Positions 10,869-22,889 are shown, numbered from the stretch's first letter. The stretch is DNA of 64,000 nucleotides from Siphonodentalium dalli (GCA_032622095.1 CP136065.1:22062134-22126133); one strand, 5' to 3'. The notes: generated by a model not told the origin, from the sequence alone. Made by a program: numbers and translations.

Positions 10869-13800
10869 TTAAACACCAGACTAATATACCAACCGCTCTA
10901 TCTGCGTCACCTATCACCAAGACCAGCTTTACGTTTACCATCGAGTGTTTGGTGTCGAATTAAAAGTTTAGATCTCCACAATCGGAAACCTACACGAAGG
11001 GGAATTCGAAGTGTAGCTAACCGTAGCATCGTCAGCAATAGATCTACACCATCTAGTTCTAGTTCGAATTCCTTCTGTGGTGAAAACACTACTAATGTTC
11101 TGGTTTCTTGTGATGACACCGAGTATCGCGGAAATCCTATTTCCATACAAACAATTGTACGAGCTTGTCATCCTATTAAAATCAGGAGACAACATAGTGT
11201 TAACCCTAGTAATCTTCGCGTTATCCCACCCCCATCCGACGTACCGAAGATGAGAGTTCTAAATGCTAGGTCAATAGTGAGAAAGTCAATAAAAGTTAAT
11301 GAGTTCATAGATGTGATGGGCTGTCAGATCCTCACACTGTGTGAGACATGGCTTCTTGGTGGTGAGGAAGGCCCAACTGCGGCTGCGGTTTGTCGGGATA
11401 ACTATCAGGCCTGTTTCTGTTCACGGAAGGCTACGACTCGTGGAGGATGAGTTGGTTTCATCTACTCTCAACAAATAACGGCTCGATGCGAAACAACAGA
11501 TGTGTATGAACAGTTTGAGCATATGACTGTTATGTGTACTAATGTGAACAAAAACGGTACAAATACGTTCAGAGTAATTGTAGTATATAGACCACCTGAG
11601 AAACAAGAATCACCATTCATGGACGAATTCGAGATACTAATTACACATTATAACAGCCTAAACACACCCTTTGTAATTGTCGGGGATATAAACATTAAAG
11701 TAGACGACGAAACCGACAAATCTGCCCAAGACTATAAACTGCTGTTGGAGAGAAATGAAGTAGTTCAGCATGTGTCGGGCTGTACGCGTTGTATTACAAC
11801 TTCGCCTCATTTTTGTCACACACTTGACCACATCATTACTCCGGACAGTAGCATGGTAAAAAATGTGCACGTTCTAGATAGGGTACATTTCCAGTCCGAC
11901 CATCATGCTGTGAGATGTGAGCTAACAATAGGCAGCGACCACACGCGTGTGAGAAGGCGAACTTCAATGCGGAGGTCTTTCAAAAACTTTGATATGGAAC
12001 GTTTTACTCAACTTCTCGAAACTGAGCACGACAAAATCTCCGATGCGGACTCATATAACACCCATGTTCAACAGTTTGTAGATCAACTTGCACCCGTAAA
12101 AGCGGTGAACGTTGGCCGAAAACATAACCCGTGGTTCAACGACTCAATTCTTGATGCTAAAAAACGTCGGCGCAAGCTTACAATAACTTTTTCAAGGCAC
12201 CCAACTGTGGAAAATAAGCTTCAGCTTGTGCAATGTTCTACATTGGTAGTTGATATGGTTAGTCAAGCTAAGACAGCGTATTTTGAATCCTTGCTTGTTG
12301 ATGCTTCACAGAAGCAGATCTTTGTCTGTGTAAATCGACTAACTAAGAGAGATCAGGTACAACTTCCCCGGCGCAACAACGACGCCGAACTCGCCAATCG
12401 ATTTGTCAAATTTTTCAGTGACAAAATAGACATGATTAGAAAGAGCTTCTCGTGTGAAACCGACGTGGGAGAATATATCCGACCATTCGCATGTGACATT
12501 AGTATGAGCGATTTCTCCCTGTTAACAGAAGCTGGCGTCGTGAAATTAGTTTCTGGGATGAAGAGTAAATCATGTTCTCTGGATCCGATTCCTACAAAGT
12601 TCGTGAAAAATGACTGTGTGTTGCATATTATCGCTCCAATATTTCAAAGAATTATAAACAACTCGCTAACTACCGGGATAGTGCCTGATGAAATGAAAAC
12701 GGCAATCGTTACACCAATTCTGAAAAAAATGAATGCTGATCCTGATGTGTTAAAAAATTATCGACCTGTATCAAACCTTTCGTTCATTTCAAAATTACTA
12801 GAGACAGTCGTTAGCCGCCAGCTGTTGGATTTCATAAATAGTCACAATCTTGTCGAAAAATTTCAGTCGGCTTATAGAAAGGACCATTCATGTGAAACTG
12901 CCCTGATAAAAGTGAAAAATGACATTGAGCTTTCTCTAGACCAAGGAAATTGTGTTATGTTGCTAATGCTTGACCTCAGTGCAGCCTTTGATACGTGTGA
13001 CCATCAAATTCTTATAAATAGGCTCAGCGAATGCACACATGTGAACGGAACCGCCTTGGCCTGGTTTGCATCATATTTGAGACTGCGCAAGCAAAAGGTC
13101 GTTATTGGAAATTCTTACTCTGAATGTGTGGACCTGGACATCGGTGTTCCCCAAGGCTAAATATTGGGCCCTCTTCTATTTTTAGTTTATACTTTACCGT
13201 TGGGACAGATCTTACATCGTGTAAAATATCATATGTACGCGGATGACACTCAAATATACATCGAGTTTTCTAGAAAAGAGTCAAACGGTTACCATCTCGC
13301 CAAAGCTCGCCTTCAACAATGTTACCTGGATATTAAAAATTGGATGGAACTAAATAAACTCAAACTTAACGATGATAAGTCAGAATTTCTTGTGATAGGA
13401 TCTCGATATTCGTTAAAAGTGTTGTCAGAGACTGTAAATGGACAAGCAGACGCCAAATTTCAAATTCAGCTTGCTGACTCTATAATTGACTCAAGTTCGG
13501 AAATTCGAAACCTGGGCTCCTATTTTGATAATACTATGTCGATGACCGTGACAGTTAACAATTTGTTGAAGTCGTGTTATTTTCACATAAGGTGCCTAAG
13601 GAGAGTTAAATGTCATTTGAGCCCGAAGGCGATAAAGCATGATGTTCTCACCTTAGTGGTAGCGCGCGTGGACAGTCTCAACTCACTTCTTACAAATTTG
13701 ACAAAATGGAACATTAAAAGAATCAACCTGTTATTGAATAACTGTGCTCGGCTTATTGGGAACGTTTCGAAGTTTGACCACATAACACGAGTTCTAATTC

Positions 13801-14430
13801 ATAATCACATAATGACGTTCGAATTCAGGATGCAGTTTAAATGTGCTGTGATCGTTTTTAAATCCCTCAGAAAACAAGTACCGTCATACATAACAGACAT
13901 GTTTATCCTGAAATCGTGTGACAGAGTTACCCGTTCAAGTGCGTGTGGTCTACACCTAACCAACATCAGGAAACCAGACGGACGTTATGGTGAAAAATGC
14001 TTCCAAGAGACATCTATCCAGATTTGGAATGGACTACCGTTAAAGATTAGACGTTCAAAAACAACCTCCGAATTTAAGAAAAAACTGAAAACCCATCTTT
14101 TCAAAAAATGTTCCAATTTATAGATCGTTATTTTTGGAAATCGTATTGTAGTTGATATTTCAATACACACCGTTGTTAAAGTTATAATTTATTCTTTTAT
14201 CTTAATTTTTTTTTTATAAATCAAACTTTTAATTTTTTACTGAAATTTCAATTTTCTTTAGCTTTAATTTTACAGTAATTTTCGTTACATCTTTACCAAA
14301 TTGTATTTAATAGTAGTAGGCCTATTGTTTGTATTTTTATAGTTTTATGTGTTTTTATTGTATTTACTTGTAAAGCGCATTGGAACATTATGTAGAATGC
14401 GATTCTTAAATGTAAATAATAATAAACAAT
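10843..14430 (+). mobile_element. CR1/L2-type LINE, nearly full length, two in-frame stops
   Basis: This is a non-LTR retrotransposon. Its 3' tail ends at about 14430 in GTAAAGCGCATTGG...GTAAATAATAATAA, a tail style seen in CR1/L2-type elements. One reading frame is open from 10843 through 14123 apart from TGA at 11448-11450 and TAA at 13158-13160. No frameshift is apparent, so the copy looks young. The region before 11250 (no ATG, Ser/Arg-rich) may belong to the same protein or to a lost ORF1. Repeat 10696-10868 precedes it. Transcription would be driven by an internal 5' promoter, which is not identified. Confidence 0.85.
11250..14123 (+). pseudogene. LINE endonuclease-reverse transcriptase polyprotein
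   Basis: The protein would nick chromosomal DNA and prime reverse transcription of its own RNA. The endonuclease part (11250-11930) shows LCETWL, VIVGDINI (the GDFN-type motif), TLDHII and SDHHAV. The reverse transcriptase part shows NYRPVSNLSF (about 12757), FQSAYRKDHSCETAL, the palm motif LDLSAAFDTCDH, then GVPQG and YADDTQ with the catalytic aspartates at 13236-13247. The C-terminus ends in FKKKLKTHLFKK, common in CR1/L2-type proteins. A TGA at 11448 splits the endonuclease. A TAA at 13158 lies in the GVPQGS-type motif, at the position where Ser is usual. The first ATG at 11250 begins MRVLNARSIVRK, a good match to endonuclease starts, but the frame is open further upstream. The copy cannot make a full protein as it stands. 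Confidence 0.88.
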
Positions 14431-15730
14431 ATACAAATGATATGTTGCAGGGTAAATCCGATGCTAAATTGGTTAACATGTTTTTAACCAATAACGATAT
14501 ATATACCTCTACATAACCATATTGTAGACACGATAGTATGGCAAATGCAATTGTTGAGTCATGATAAAGGGCATTTTATTATTTAAATATTGGATATGTA
14601 TTCATCGCGTTCGAGTCAGCAGAGGCTTATACACGCATAAATTAGTTTTTAAATATGAATTAACTATATTTTACTCTGGATAGACCTCAGTATTCCACAA
14701 CATCAAACGTACGTTGCCCATTAATTTGTGTCTTCGCAATAAAGCATTCAATCATTTCATATGAACTGCCACATAACGGTACGTAGTCGGAATTAGGAAA
14801 GATAATACGGTAACTTAATATAGATCACAATCCCGGAGGTTTCATTTATTCGAGATAAATAAATATAGCATATACACATACAGCATTTTTTAAATGTGTT
14901 TTCATTCGTACTGAAGAGAAAGTTTATTTTTACCATTTATATGAATAGACTAACAGTAAACGCTCTTTATTGTTCCAACGTGACTAATAGCAATGGTACT
15001 TATATGTATATGGTAAATGTAAAGAGCATGTGTCATACGAACTAGAGGAAACACCTGAGTCTGATTGCATGCGATAGTACCGGCGTACATTTTATTTGTG
15101 GCCGCTAACACCGGAACAATAGCCATGCGGGATGTGTACTGTTCGCCTTACTTCATTCTGAATGGCAAAGTGAACACTACATGTAAATGTTACTCATATG
15201 GTTATGATTTAAACTCGCACCCTTTGCGCGGCGCTGCAACGGGGACAATTAATTTTGACACCTCTTACAGACTTGGCTGAACTGTCAAAGTTATGTAAGA
15301 GCTAACTGACTCCCATTATACTAACATTGTCTGAACTAACACGGACACAGTCGCACGCTATATATAAACATAACTATATGTATATGGGAATCCTAGTGGT
15401 CACCGACATTTTATTTTATTATTTTAGCTAGTATATACACATGTATTTACACTATACACCCGTTACATCCACTTCATGTTATGATACGCCCATAGCATGA
15501 TAATCATTGAAATTCAAAAGTGGGTTGTAGGGGAGTAGTTCCGCCCCTTCCAAATCATCCAGGGTTAAATCCAAAACCCCAGTAAATAAAAAAAACATTT
15601 ACGCTACACACTAGACACAGGAGGGTCAATTTTGGGGGCGCAAGCATTTCGAGGGTTGATTTGTGTCTCACGAGGAACTGTTTGTCTCTCTGTGAATGTT
15701 ATATGTACGTATCCTACGAGAACTGATCGG
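14431..15730. other. AT-rich spacer
   Basis: Short segments near 14945-15030 share an AAGAGCG-type motif with 6120-6140 and 45220-45275, hinting at a low-copy dispersed repeat. No gene was recognised. A 71-codon open stretch at 15065-15280 has no family resemblance. Confidence 0.4.
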
Positions 15731-15734
15731 CTCG

Positions 15735-15810
15735 TGTGATTGGCTGAAAACGCCACGTGATCTCTTTTCAACCCGGCCAAATGCAAATTTGAACTTTGAA
15801 AATGGCGGCT
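15735..15810 (+). promoter_or_regulatory. Possible core promoter cluster (CCAAT, CACGTG, YY1-like)
   Basis: Within 75 bases there is an inverted CCAAT box (GATTGGCTG, 15738-15746), a CACGTG E-box (15754-15759) and a YY1-type AAAATGGCGGC (15799-15809). In animals YY1 sites often overlap transcription starts and the first ATG. The ATG inside the YY1 site opens only 11 codons before TGA, and no donor consensus is evident. It may be a lost promoter or part of a repeat. Confidence 0.3.
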
Positions 15811-16414
15811 GGATATAATTTAAATGTTCTTACATGAATGCTCATAAAATGGTCCTGCGATTGATTCCAGAATTCAGAGGCAGACTTCGATGATTTAACA
15901 TCGATTCGTAGAGATATTTGGACTACACAGGAAATGAAACACGGGAGTATTTTAAAACACTATTTGTTCATTATTTTGCCGATGTGTAACCACTAACTGT
16001 TGGTGCGGAATACGTACATGTACTCATCATCTGATCATTATATCAAATCAATCAACCCATCATCGTTCTATAAGGTTATACTCGTTAGGATCAGGTTATA
16101 ATTCAACATTTAAAATTTTAAATAAGATCCGTTTCAGTTTCCACATTTCTGTGAAAACCGAACACTTCCGCTTGCAAGTTGGGACCATGCTTGTTATTTT
16201 TTTCAAAATCTGAATCGGTGAATGGTGAGCAATTTATCTATCATTGACTCATGTAACTCTTGTTTAAGTTGCATTACATGTATAACGTAAGGTTAATTTT
16301 CGATTCATGACAAGACAATACTGTAATTTAGTGTAAATTTACTAAATTAAACTTGTAGATCAGAACAGACCAAATATTTACCACGAACATAGGTAACTTG
16401 TTTAATACAATTGC
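15811..16414. other. AT-rich spacer
   Basis: No feature was recognised. Confidence 0.4.
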
Positions 16415-16622
16415 AACTTACAATAGAAGTCGGACAAAACGAAGTCGCATTTGTTACTAAGTCGGCCCAAACCAAAGTCACCCCCCGAGAACTCTGCCCA
16501 AGAGAATTCGTGCCCGTGAATCAACCTAAATCAGTAACGCATTGGAACACGGGAAGTCAGCCCCACGCGAAGTTGGCCCCACGCGAAGTCAGCCCCAGAG
16601 ATGCCGGCCCCATATATAACAG
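16415..16622 (+). repeat. GAAGTCGGCCCC-type array, left arm
   Basis: Degenerate copies of GAAGTCGGCCCCACGC follow one another, most clearly at 16550-16612. A similar array lies at 20695-20755 in the opposite orientation, and both loci have an outer pair of the motif in the opposite sense to the right-hand array. The two arrays could be the ends of a single 4.5-kb element. Open reading here follows the repeat and is not a gene. Confidence 0.55.
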
Positions 16623-16779
16623 AACCATTGTTTAAAATCATTCTTTATTTATTTTATGATATGAAATATGAAACTGATAATATTATAAATAAGATAATGA
16701 CAAATATAAAAATAACAAATTCAATTAACAAATTCAAATGTCATCGTTGGTATCACCATCGCTGTCATTGTTATACATA

Positions 16780-16864
16780 GTTATGTATTCGATGTCTTTA
16801 CCTGGGGTGTTTTTGCATTAGTCTACATGTTTTTCGTTTGAGATTAATTAATTCTAATGTTTCA
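16780..16864 (-). pseudogene. LINE linker remnant, 3' part (split by insertion)
   Basis: On the minus strand this codes HETLELINLKRKTCRLMQK and then a stop. It is the kind of sequence found between endonuclease and reverse transcriptase in LINEs (W-T-x-ET-x-x-LI-x-x-KR). Its upstream half lies at 18662-18760. When the intervening unit with one TGTG copy is disregarded, the frame is continuous across the junction. This is strong evidence that 16869-18661 is an insertion. Confidence 0.55.
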
Positions 16865-16868
16865 TGTG

Positions 16869-17323
16869 GGTTACAATACACCAAATACAAATTAGTAGAG
16901 TGATTTCCCCTGGGACCCCCAAGCTAGGATCAGCATAAACATAATTCTGGCAGCTGAATGGTCAATGCTACATGGATGAAAAGTGCACAAAAAAAAGCAC
17001 AAAAGTGTTTCCCGTCGAGAAACGTCAAATATAGCCACATGGTAAACGGTTATGGCTGTGCAAATGGCGAATAATTTATGGGAGGTGTTTGTGTTTTTTT
17101 CGATGTCATTTTTTTCTCAATTTTAAGGGTAGTGTGACGTTTGTCAAGCTGCAGTGTGATCCACCACGTTTACAAGTACTTTTGTGCACATTTCTGTGTG
17201 TCTAAAAGGACCTTCTTTAATTTAAAATACTCGTGCAGGGTCAAAGCTTTGCTGCTAATATAGGCCAGCGGGATTTGTTAACACTGAGGCCTGTGTAAAT
17301 CATTTGGTGTATTGTATGTAACC
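16869..17323 (+). mobile_element. 453-bp repeat with terminal inverted repeats, copy 1
   Basis: It starts GGTTACAATACACCAAAT and ends ATTTGGTGTATTGTATGTAACC, which are inverted copies. It is non-coding. It matches 18207-18657 in the same orientation with roughly twenty differences by eye. The left flank is TGTG (16865-16868). Confidence 0.85.
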
Positions 17324-18206
17324 TATAGTGAAAAATGGTCGTTTTTCAGATTTCAGCTCTGAAACAAGCCCCGTGCTCATTATGCCCATGAAACAAATTG
17401 GAAACATAAAGCACGCGATACGACAGCTTATTTGGCGCCGGAGCCGTCCAATAAAATTAGAAATTAACCCCTCTGATTCTATTTCTGCTTCTCGTTGTAG
17501 AACCGAAAATTACCATTTTCAACATATTTTTGGGCCCAATGGTGTCCCTTTAATGAAAATTAGACCACATTTGTTGGCGTCCGACATCCTATAGATGAAC
17601 GACAAGGCAGATTTGTCGGGTTTTGGGCACGACATGAGAGTAAAGCGTGACGTCAGATGGACCATACCCTAAAATATGATGCAAAATCGGACCCGATTCG
17701 GGTCAAACTAAGTTGAATTGCCCCTGTTAGATGACAGGTTGACAAAAAAGCCTACCATGGAAGTTTGCAGAAATGGTTCGACTATCCAACGCGCACATAT
17801 TTCGGCAAATAAATATATTCCTGTGACGGGACAATTTAGATTTTCTGTCGATTTTTTTCGAAAATTGTGTAGGTGCGCCCAATGTGAAACCTAAGTGCGC
17901 CCAATTCGCCTAGCGAATCGTATGGCATATTTTCTGGAAGTGGCATCTACATGCTATCAGATCGACAACATGTATGTACATCGTCATTGTTTACTTTGCC
18001 AATATTCAGCTAAAATGAAAAAAATTGACATTCAAGTCAAAGTAATTTTTTTGCAAATTCAGCTATGGGTGGTGACAGAAAAGGGTTAATAAAGTAAGAA
18101 CACAGACATATTTCGAATCAAATTTATTTATTTTGACGTGGGTATACAAATGGACGCAATATAACATCATTTGGGCGACTTTCTTTACCTTTCACTGATC
18201 ACTATA
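17324..18206. other. Internal 883-bp segment between the two 453-bp repeats
   Basis: Unique within the window, with no recognised protein. The inner borders are inverted to each other: CCTATAGTG at 17322-17330 and CACTATAGG at 18200-18208. A direct repeat of GTGCGCCCAAT occurs near 17871 and 17896. An 88-codon open stretch (17328-17594) has no family resemblance. It may be cargo carried by the flanking repeats or the body of a non-autonomous element. Confidence 0.5.
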
Positions 18207-18657
18207 GGTTACAATACACCAAATACAAATTAGTAGAGTGATTTCCCCTGGGACCCCCAAGCTAGGACCAGCATACAAAAAATTCTGGCAGCTGAATGGT
18301 CAACGATACATGGATGAAAAGTGCACGAAAAAATGCACAAAAGTGTTTCCCATCGAGAAACATCAAATATAGCCACATGGTAAACGGTTATGGCTGTGCA
18401 AATGGCGAATAATTTATGGGAGGTGTTCGTGTTTTTTTCGATGTCATTTTTTTCTCAATTTTAAGGGTAGTGTGACGTTTGTCAAGCTGCAGTGTGATCC
18501 ACCACGTTTACAAGTACTTTTGTGCACATTTCTGTGTGTCTAAAAGGACATTCTTTAATTTCAAGTACTCGTGCAGGGTCAAAGCTTTGCTGTGAATATA
18601 GGCCAGCGGGATTTGTTAACACTGAGGCCTATGTAAATCATTTGGTGTATTGTAACC
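18207..18657 (+). mobile_element. 453-bp repeat with terminal inverted repeats, copy 2
   Basis: Second direct copy, starting GGTTACAATACACC and ending GGTGTATTGTAACC. The right flank is TGTG (18658-18661), matching the left flank of copy 1. The whole 16869-18657 block therefore behaves as one inserted unit. Confidence 0.85.
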
Positions 18658-18661
18658 TGTG

Positions 18662-18760
18662 ATACTCTCCATGTATTTTGCTTTATTTTTTTGGCATGCT
18701 GTATCAATGGCATTCTAAATTATGGAGGATATTGATTTGACTGCCATTTCGTTGTCGTTT
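18662..18760 (-). pseudogene. LINE linker remnant, 5' part
   Basis: The minus strand reads HAKKIKQNTWRVS up to the insertion point, continuing into HETLELINLKRK at 16864. Further upstream the frame is broken by stops. It is a small relic only. Confidence 0.5.
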
Positions 18761-20030
18761 GGGGTGTTAATTTCTTTATTGCTATAATGTTTAAGGTTAT
18801 TTGTTCCCTAAATTTGTCCCGTATGGAAATCGGATAGCTGGGCTAACCTTATACTAGTATACATGTACGTCTATAAATCCGAAGTGAGAATAAATAATAA
18901 ACTAATGGCTATTATGGCTTCGTTCGCTAAGCAGCAATCAAACAGTACTTAGCGCTTTCTTTCATTGTATGTCGGTAACTATCATATTTTATAACTGAGC
19001 CGCTGTCAGTGACTGCCAATATTAAAGTGACAATCATTTTGTTATTACAACTACCGGGTAAGAAAACATTGCAGGCCTGGCAATATGGCGCGAGTGTTAA
19101 CAGTCGGCTACCACCGGTATATCTAATTAGGCCAAACCATGCTACACACCCGTCACCAGTGACAGAGTGACGATTACATGACCTAACTGTGAAATTTGTA
19201 TTGTGTTCACAGTACGATCCTCATAAAACAACACTAGCTGTGACCACTGGCGAAAACTCCTCTCACATGCCATAATCATGCATTGTTCATCACATAAAGA
19301 CACTAGCCAGGTTCCTATCTATACACCGCAGAGTGTGAAACACACCTGCAATGTATAAGGCCTTACTAACTACCTGCATGCCCCAGTGTGAATCGGACCG
19401 TGTCGGTGACCACGGTAACACACTCATTGGATCGCTTGCAACACAGACACATCAAAGCATGCTGTGTATACATTGTTTTAAACATTCAGACTACAGGCTA
19501 CAGTTGAGTTCAAAACCAATATCGATAACAAAATGGTACTAGTACATGCCCGTTTGATCACCAGCAGCTTTTCTAGACATGAAACCCACAACTACACTCT
19601 GTGTCAGTCTGTGAATCACTTGCTACACATTCAATGCCAATTTCCTTTGGCGGCATTACATGACGTTCCGGCTGCACGCGCACCGCGGCATACATCAAAT
19701 CAATCAAGTCTAGACTTTTACTACGTCATCAATAGTTAAGGCCTGCCGAACGCAATTCGTTTATTCTGGATCAACATCCAATATGAAGTCGCACATCCAG
19801 AAAAAAGACATAGTATATCTAGTGATGTGTTCGATAACTTTATTTCCTAAACACTGCATGGCTGGGGCTTTTGTAATGAATCTCGACGATTGAATTTTGT
19901 TTGAATTTGTTCATTAAATAATTGAAGTAACATTGTGTAGCCACTGTGATTAATACATACCTGCCTATACCCAAACACTAGAAAACATTACTAAACAACA
20001 GTAATTAAGATGAGTATATTATTATATTTC
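18761..20030. other. Spacer, nothing recognised
   Basis: No protein, RNA or repeat signal was recognised. Short open stretches at 19351-19739 lack family resemblance. Confidence 0.4.
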
Positions 20031-20410
20031 TCATTAATACTGATTGTTGATTCTGGTTATGTCACTTGACTTAATGGTTAGACTAGTCACAACATGCATG
20101 ATATAAAGATTGATTCTGGTTTATAGGTAACTTGGTCACTCAGGTATAAAGGAACAAACACAAACATATCATGTACATGTATGTACAATATATGCATGGC
20201 ATAATAATTGATTCTGGTTAACTTACAATAATATCTTACCATGATGTCACCTCATACATGTATTATACAGTACTATAACAGCATGTAATATATGATATAA
20301 ATATATTATAATGATTGATTGATTCTGGTTAACCATTAGGTCACTTGGATCAGGCATAAAGGAACAAACACAACAATACCATATATGCAAGACATGGTAT
20401 AACATTTATA
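20031..20410 (+). repeat. Degenerate tandem repeat with GATTGATTCTGGTT
   Basis: The motif ATTGATTCTGGTT recurs at about 20042, 20109, 20207 and 20318, with shared surrounding bases (GGTCACTTGG, GGCATAAAGGAACAAACAC). The spacing is irregular, so it is an old array. Confidence 0.6.
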
Positions 20411-20694
20411 AAAGTACTTTATTAAACATTAATAAGTTATACAACATTCATTGATAATTTCACAATTAATATATGATTATAAATTAATTAAATTTAAATA
20501 TTATCTCTTACCACATAATAAGTTATATGCAATATGATTATATGACATATGCAGATTATTCATAAGGCCAGCACTGCATTGCGGACTTCACAAACGCTAC
20601 AACACAACCAAATTTAAGTTAGGGACCTCACAATTAGACAAAATAAACATTATCTCAATAAAATTAAGCCGATTTAATCCCTTATAATTAATTG
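20411..20694. other. AT-rich spacer
   Basis: No feature was recognised. Confidence 0.4.
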
Positions 20695-20900
20695 GGCCGA
20701 CTTCACATGGGGCCGTCTTCACTTGGGCCGACTTCACGTGGGGCCGACTTCTCCAGATACCACGCTTTGTTTGGTGTGAATCAAAGAATGTTTACATTGA
20801 AATTGAATGAAATTAGGTACATCATACATGTATAACCTGTTGAATACAAGAGAAGTCGTCACAAAATGAAGTCGGCCTCAGAGAAGATGGCCTAGTAGTT
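20695..20900 (-). repeat. GAAGTCGGCCCC-type array, right arm
   Basis: Four copies of GGGCCGACTTCACGTG-type sequence at 20695-20755 are inverted relative to the array at 16550-16612. A further pair in the other orientation (GAAGTCGTCACAAAATGAAG) lies at 20852-20880. Confidence 0.55.
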
Positions 20901-21499
20901 AGGCTTCGGTGCTGTTCAGTCCTTTCAAAGAGGGAAACACAGTTAGGGCACTTATGTGCATTCGCAATTCAGAAGATGGGTGGAATTGCGCCCATAATAT
21001 AATTGCAAGTTGGGGTTTTTCTCAAACACAATTTCGCTGTGGGATAGACATGACTGTGTCAAGTTACATGTTCTCATGCCCTTAATTTAACTGAGATAGG
21101 AAAGGTTCAAAATATACTATCAAATAGTTCAATATTGATTCTATGATTACAGTCTCGTGATTATGCTTTATTTTCTCTTATCAAATGTCACATGATATTG
21201 AGATACATGTATGAGTGTATTTACAAAAGATACGTACAATATCATAGATGGTACTAGTAGTCTATAGAAATGAATTGTATACATTCTGACTCTTCTTAAG
21301 TTGTATGGCAGTTGACTATGTCGTGAGTTTACAATGGCCGGATAAATGTGGTATCAATTTATTGACCGGATCATGGATTGTCTATTGTTTAGAGTTATCT
21401 TTCATAATTTTAATGTCGTCTGCTTTCGTTTAGGACTTTCTGTCAGGAAATTTGTCAAAGTAAACTTAATTTCAATTATTTATGTAATATTGTTACAGT
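20901..21499. other. Spacer
   Basis: No feature was recognised. Confidence 0.4.
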
Positions 21500-21507
21500 G
21501 ATATTAT

Positions 21508-22598
21508 TAGTGATGGGCAGTTAACCGATAAAACTACTCGGTTTCGGTTTTAAACAATACCGACCGAAACCGAGCGACATGATTCTGCCTTAACCGACGT
21601 TCCGTTTTTTTTTTGTATGTTTATTTTTCACTTGAATCGACTTGATAGTTGATACTGTTGGTTGATACTGTTGTCAAATTATCGGCCCCCGTGTTCAATA
21701 ATGTTTCGGAATGTGTCAATTTTGACTGGACCACCGTGTTGTTATCATTATGATTATTGTGAGCGACCGTTTTTGTTTTTTTTCGACAGTCGCGTGAACA
21801 CTCTGAGAAAAAATGCCCTGTTGGTGCTATTTAGTTTTGATTGACAGCCGTCTTGTTCCTAGTATGCTTGGAGTCAGGTCCATCCTGGTTAGGTGCCATT
21901 ATGCACTTGTGCCGATCGATGCCCGATTAGTAGTTTAGCATACCCAGCAAACATGACTGTTTAATTTGAACTTATGTTTAAATTTTATTCCATTTAGGGA
22001 ACATATATATATATTAGCCAGCATCAAGTCGAGTCTTGTGACGTAATTCAAATGCTTTCGATAAAACAATCTTCTCTGTCGCACTCATATTTCGTCATCT
22101 CTATGAATCCACTGCAAACGACCTATTTTTAGAACGCAACACATGGTACCAAAATTACATCGCGTTGGGGTGCGGCGGGATTAATTTAAATATGTCATGT
22201 TGGTAACAGTAATCACTCTGTGTTTTTACATGCTTCATTCCCATCTGCAGTGGTTCTCTGCACTTAACTGAATATATGGATTGGCAGAACCAGTTATTAC
22301 CCAGAGAGTATTGATAGGGACTGAGTGGAGAGGCCAAGGGCAGATGCAGCGGAGGACCCAAGGCGAAGGGGCCTCGCTGACCTAATTAGCTGCAACATCG
22401 CACGATCCCCTTGACCTCGGTACAATTGACTTCATACTTAATTAATACCTACCGAATCGTGGCACATTGAGCTCTCTTCTCAACACATATACGCAATCTA
22501 CTAGTACTTTAAAAATCCGAAACGAAAACCGAGAGTCAACTCTTTTAGTCCAAACCGAAACAGGAACCGAGTCAAAATTTTAAAACCGGCCATCACTA
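21508..22598. mobile_element. hAT-type non-autonomous element
   Basis: The ends are TAGTGATGGGC (21508-21518) and GCCATCACTA (22589-22598), typical of hAT inverted termini. The sub-terminal regions both carry inverted ACCGAAACCG-type motifs (21536-21585 and 22515-22585). The flanking 8-mers GATATTAT (21500-21507) and GATTTAAT (22599-22606) match at 6 of 8 bases, compatible with an old target duplication. No hAT transposase (BED finger or dimerisation domain) is visible in 1.09 kb, so it depends on an element elsewhere. Confidence 0.7.
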
Positions 22599-22606
22599 GA
22601 TTTAAT

Positions 22607-22885
22607 TTATATTAGTGCTCTGAGTCCCGCTATCAGTCGATGTCTTTTTGTATGCACTAAATGTTATAAATTGTTTTGTTTTTTTGCCCGTGTCGCGAAA
22701 GTCGAAAATGGGAGACCCGGAATAGCCACCAGCTGGGCATGTGTGTAGGTTGTTGCCAGCTATGGGTGAGCATAGCATATTTGCGATACAGCTTGTGTTC
22801 ACCCATAGCTACCAAAAAACAAAAACAAAATAATAATATTTATCTGTTGTTAAATTATAACTTTTTCAATAAAATATCGATATGG
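22607..22885. other. Spacer
   Basis: A short dyad (GCTATGGGTGAGCATAGC, and ACCCATAGCTACC at 22800) is present. No gene was recognised. Confidence 0.4.
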
Positions 22886-22889
22886 GTTC

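Noticed and set aside
16869-18657. LTR retrotransposon interpretation of the two 453-bp direct repeats
   Set aside because: The repeats lack TG...CA ends, carry 18-bp inverted termini, and the interior shows no primer-binding site, gag or pol. The composite-unit reading is preferred but not proven.
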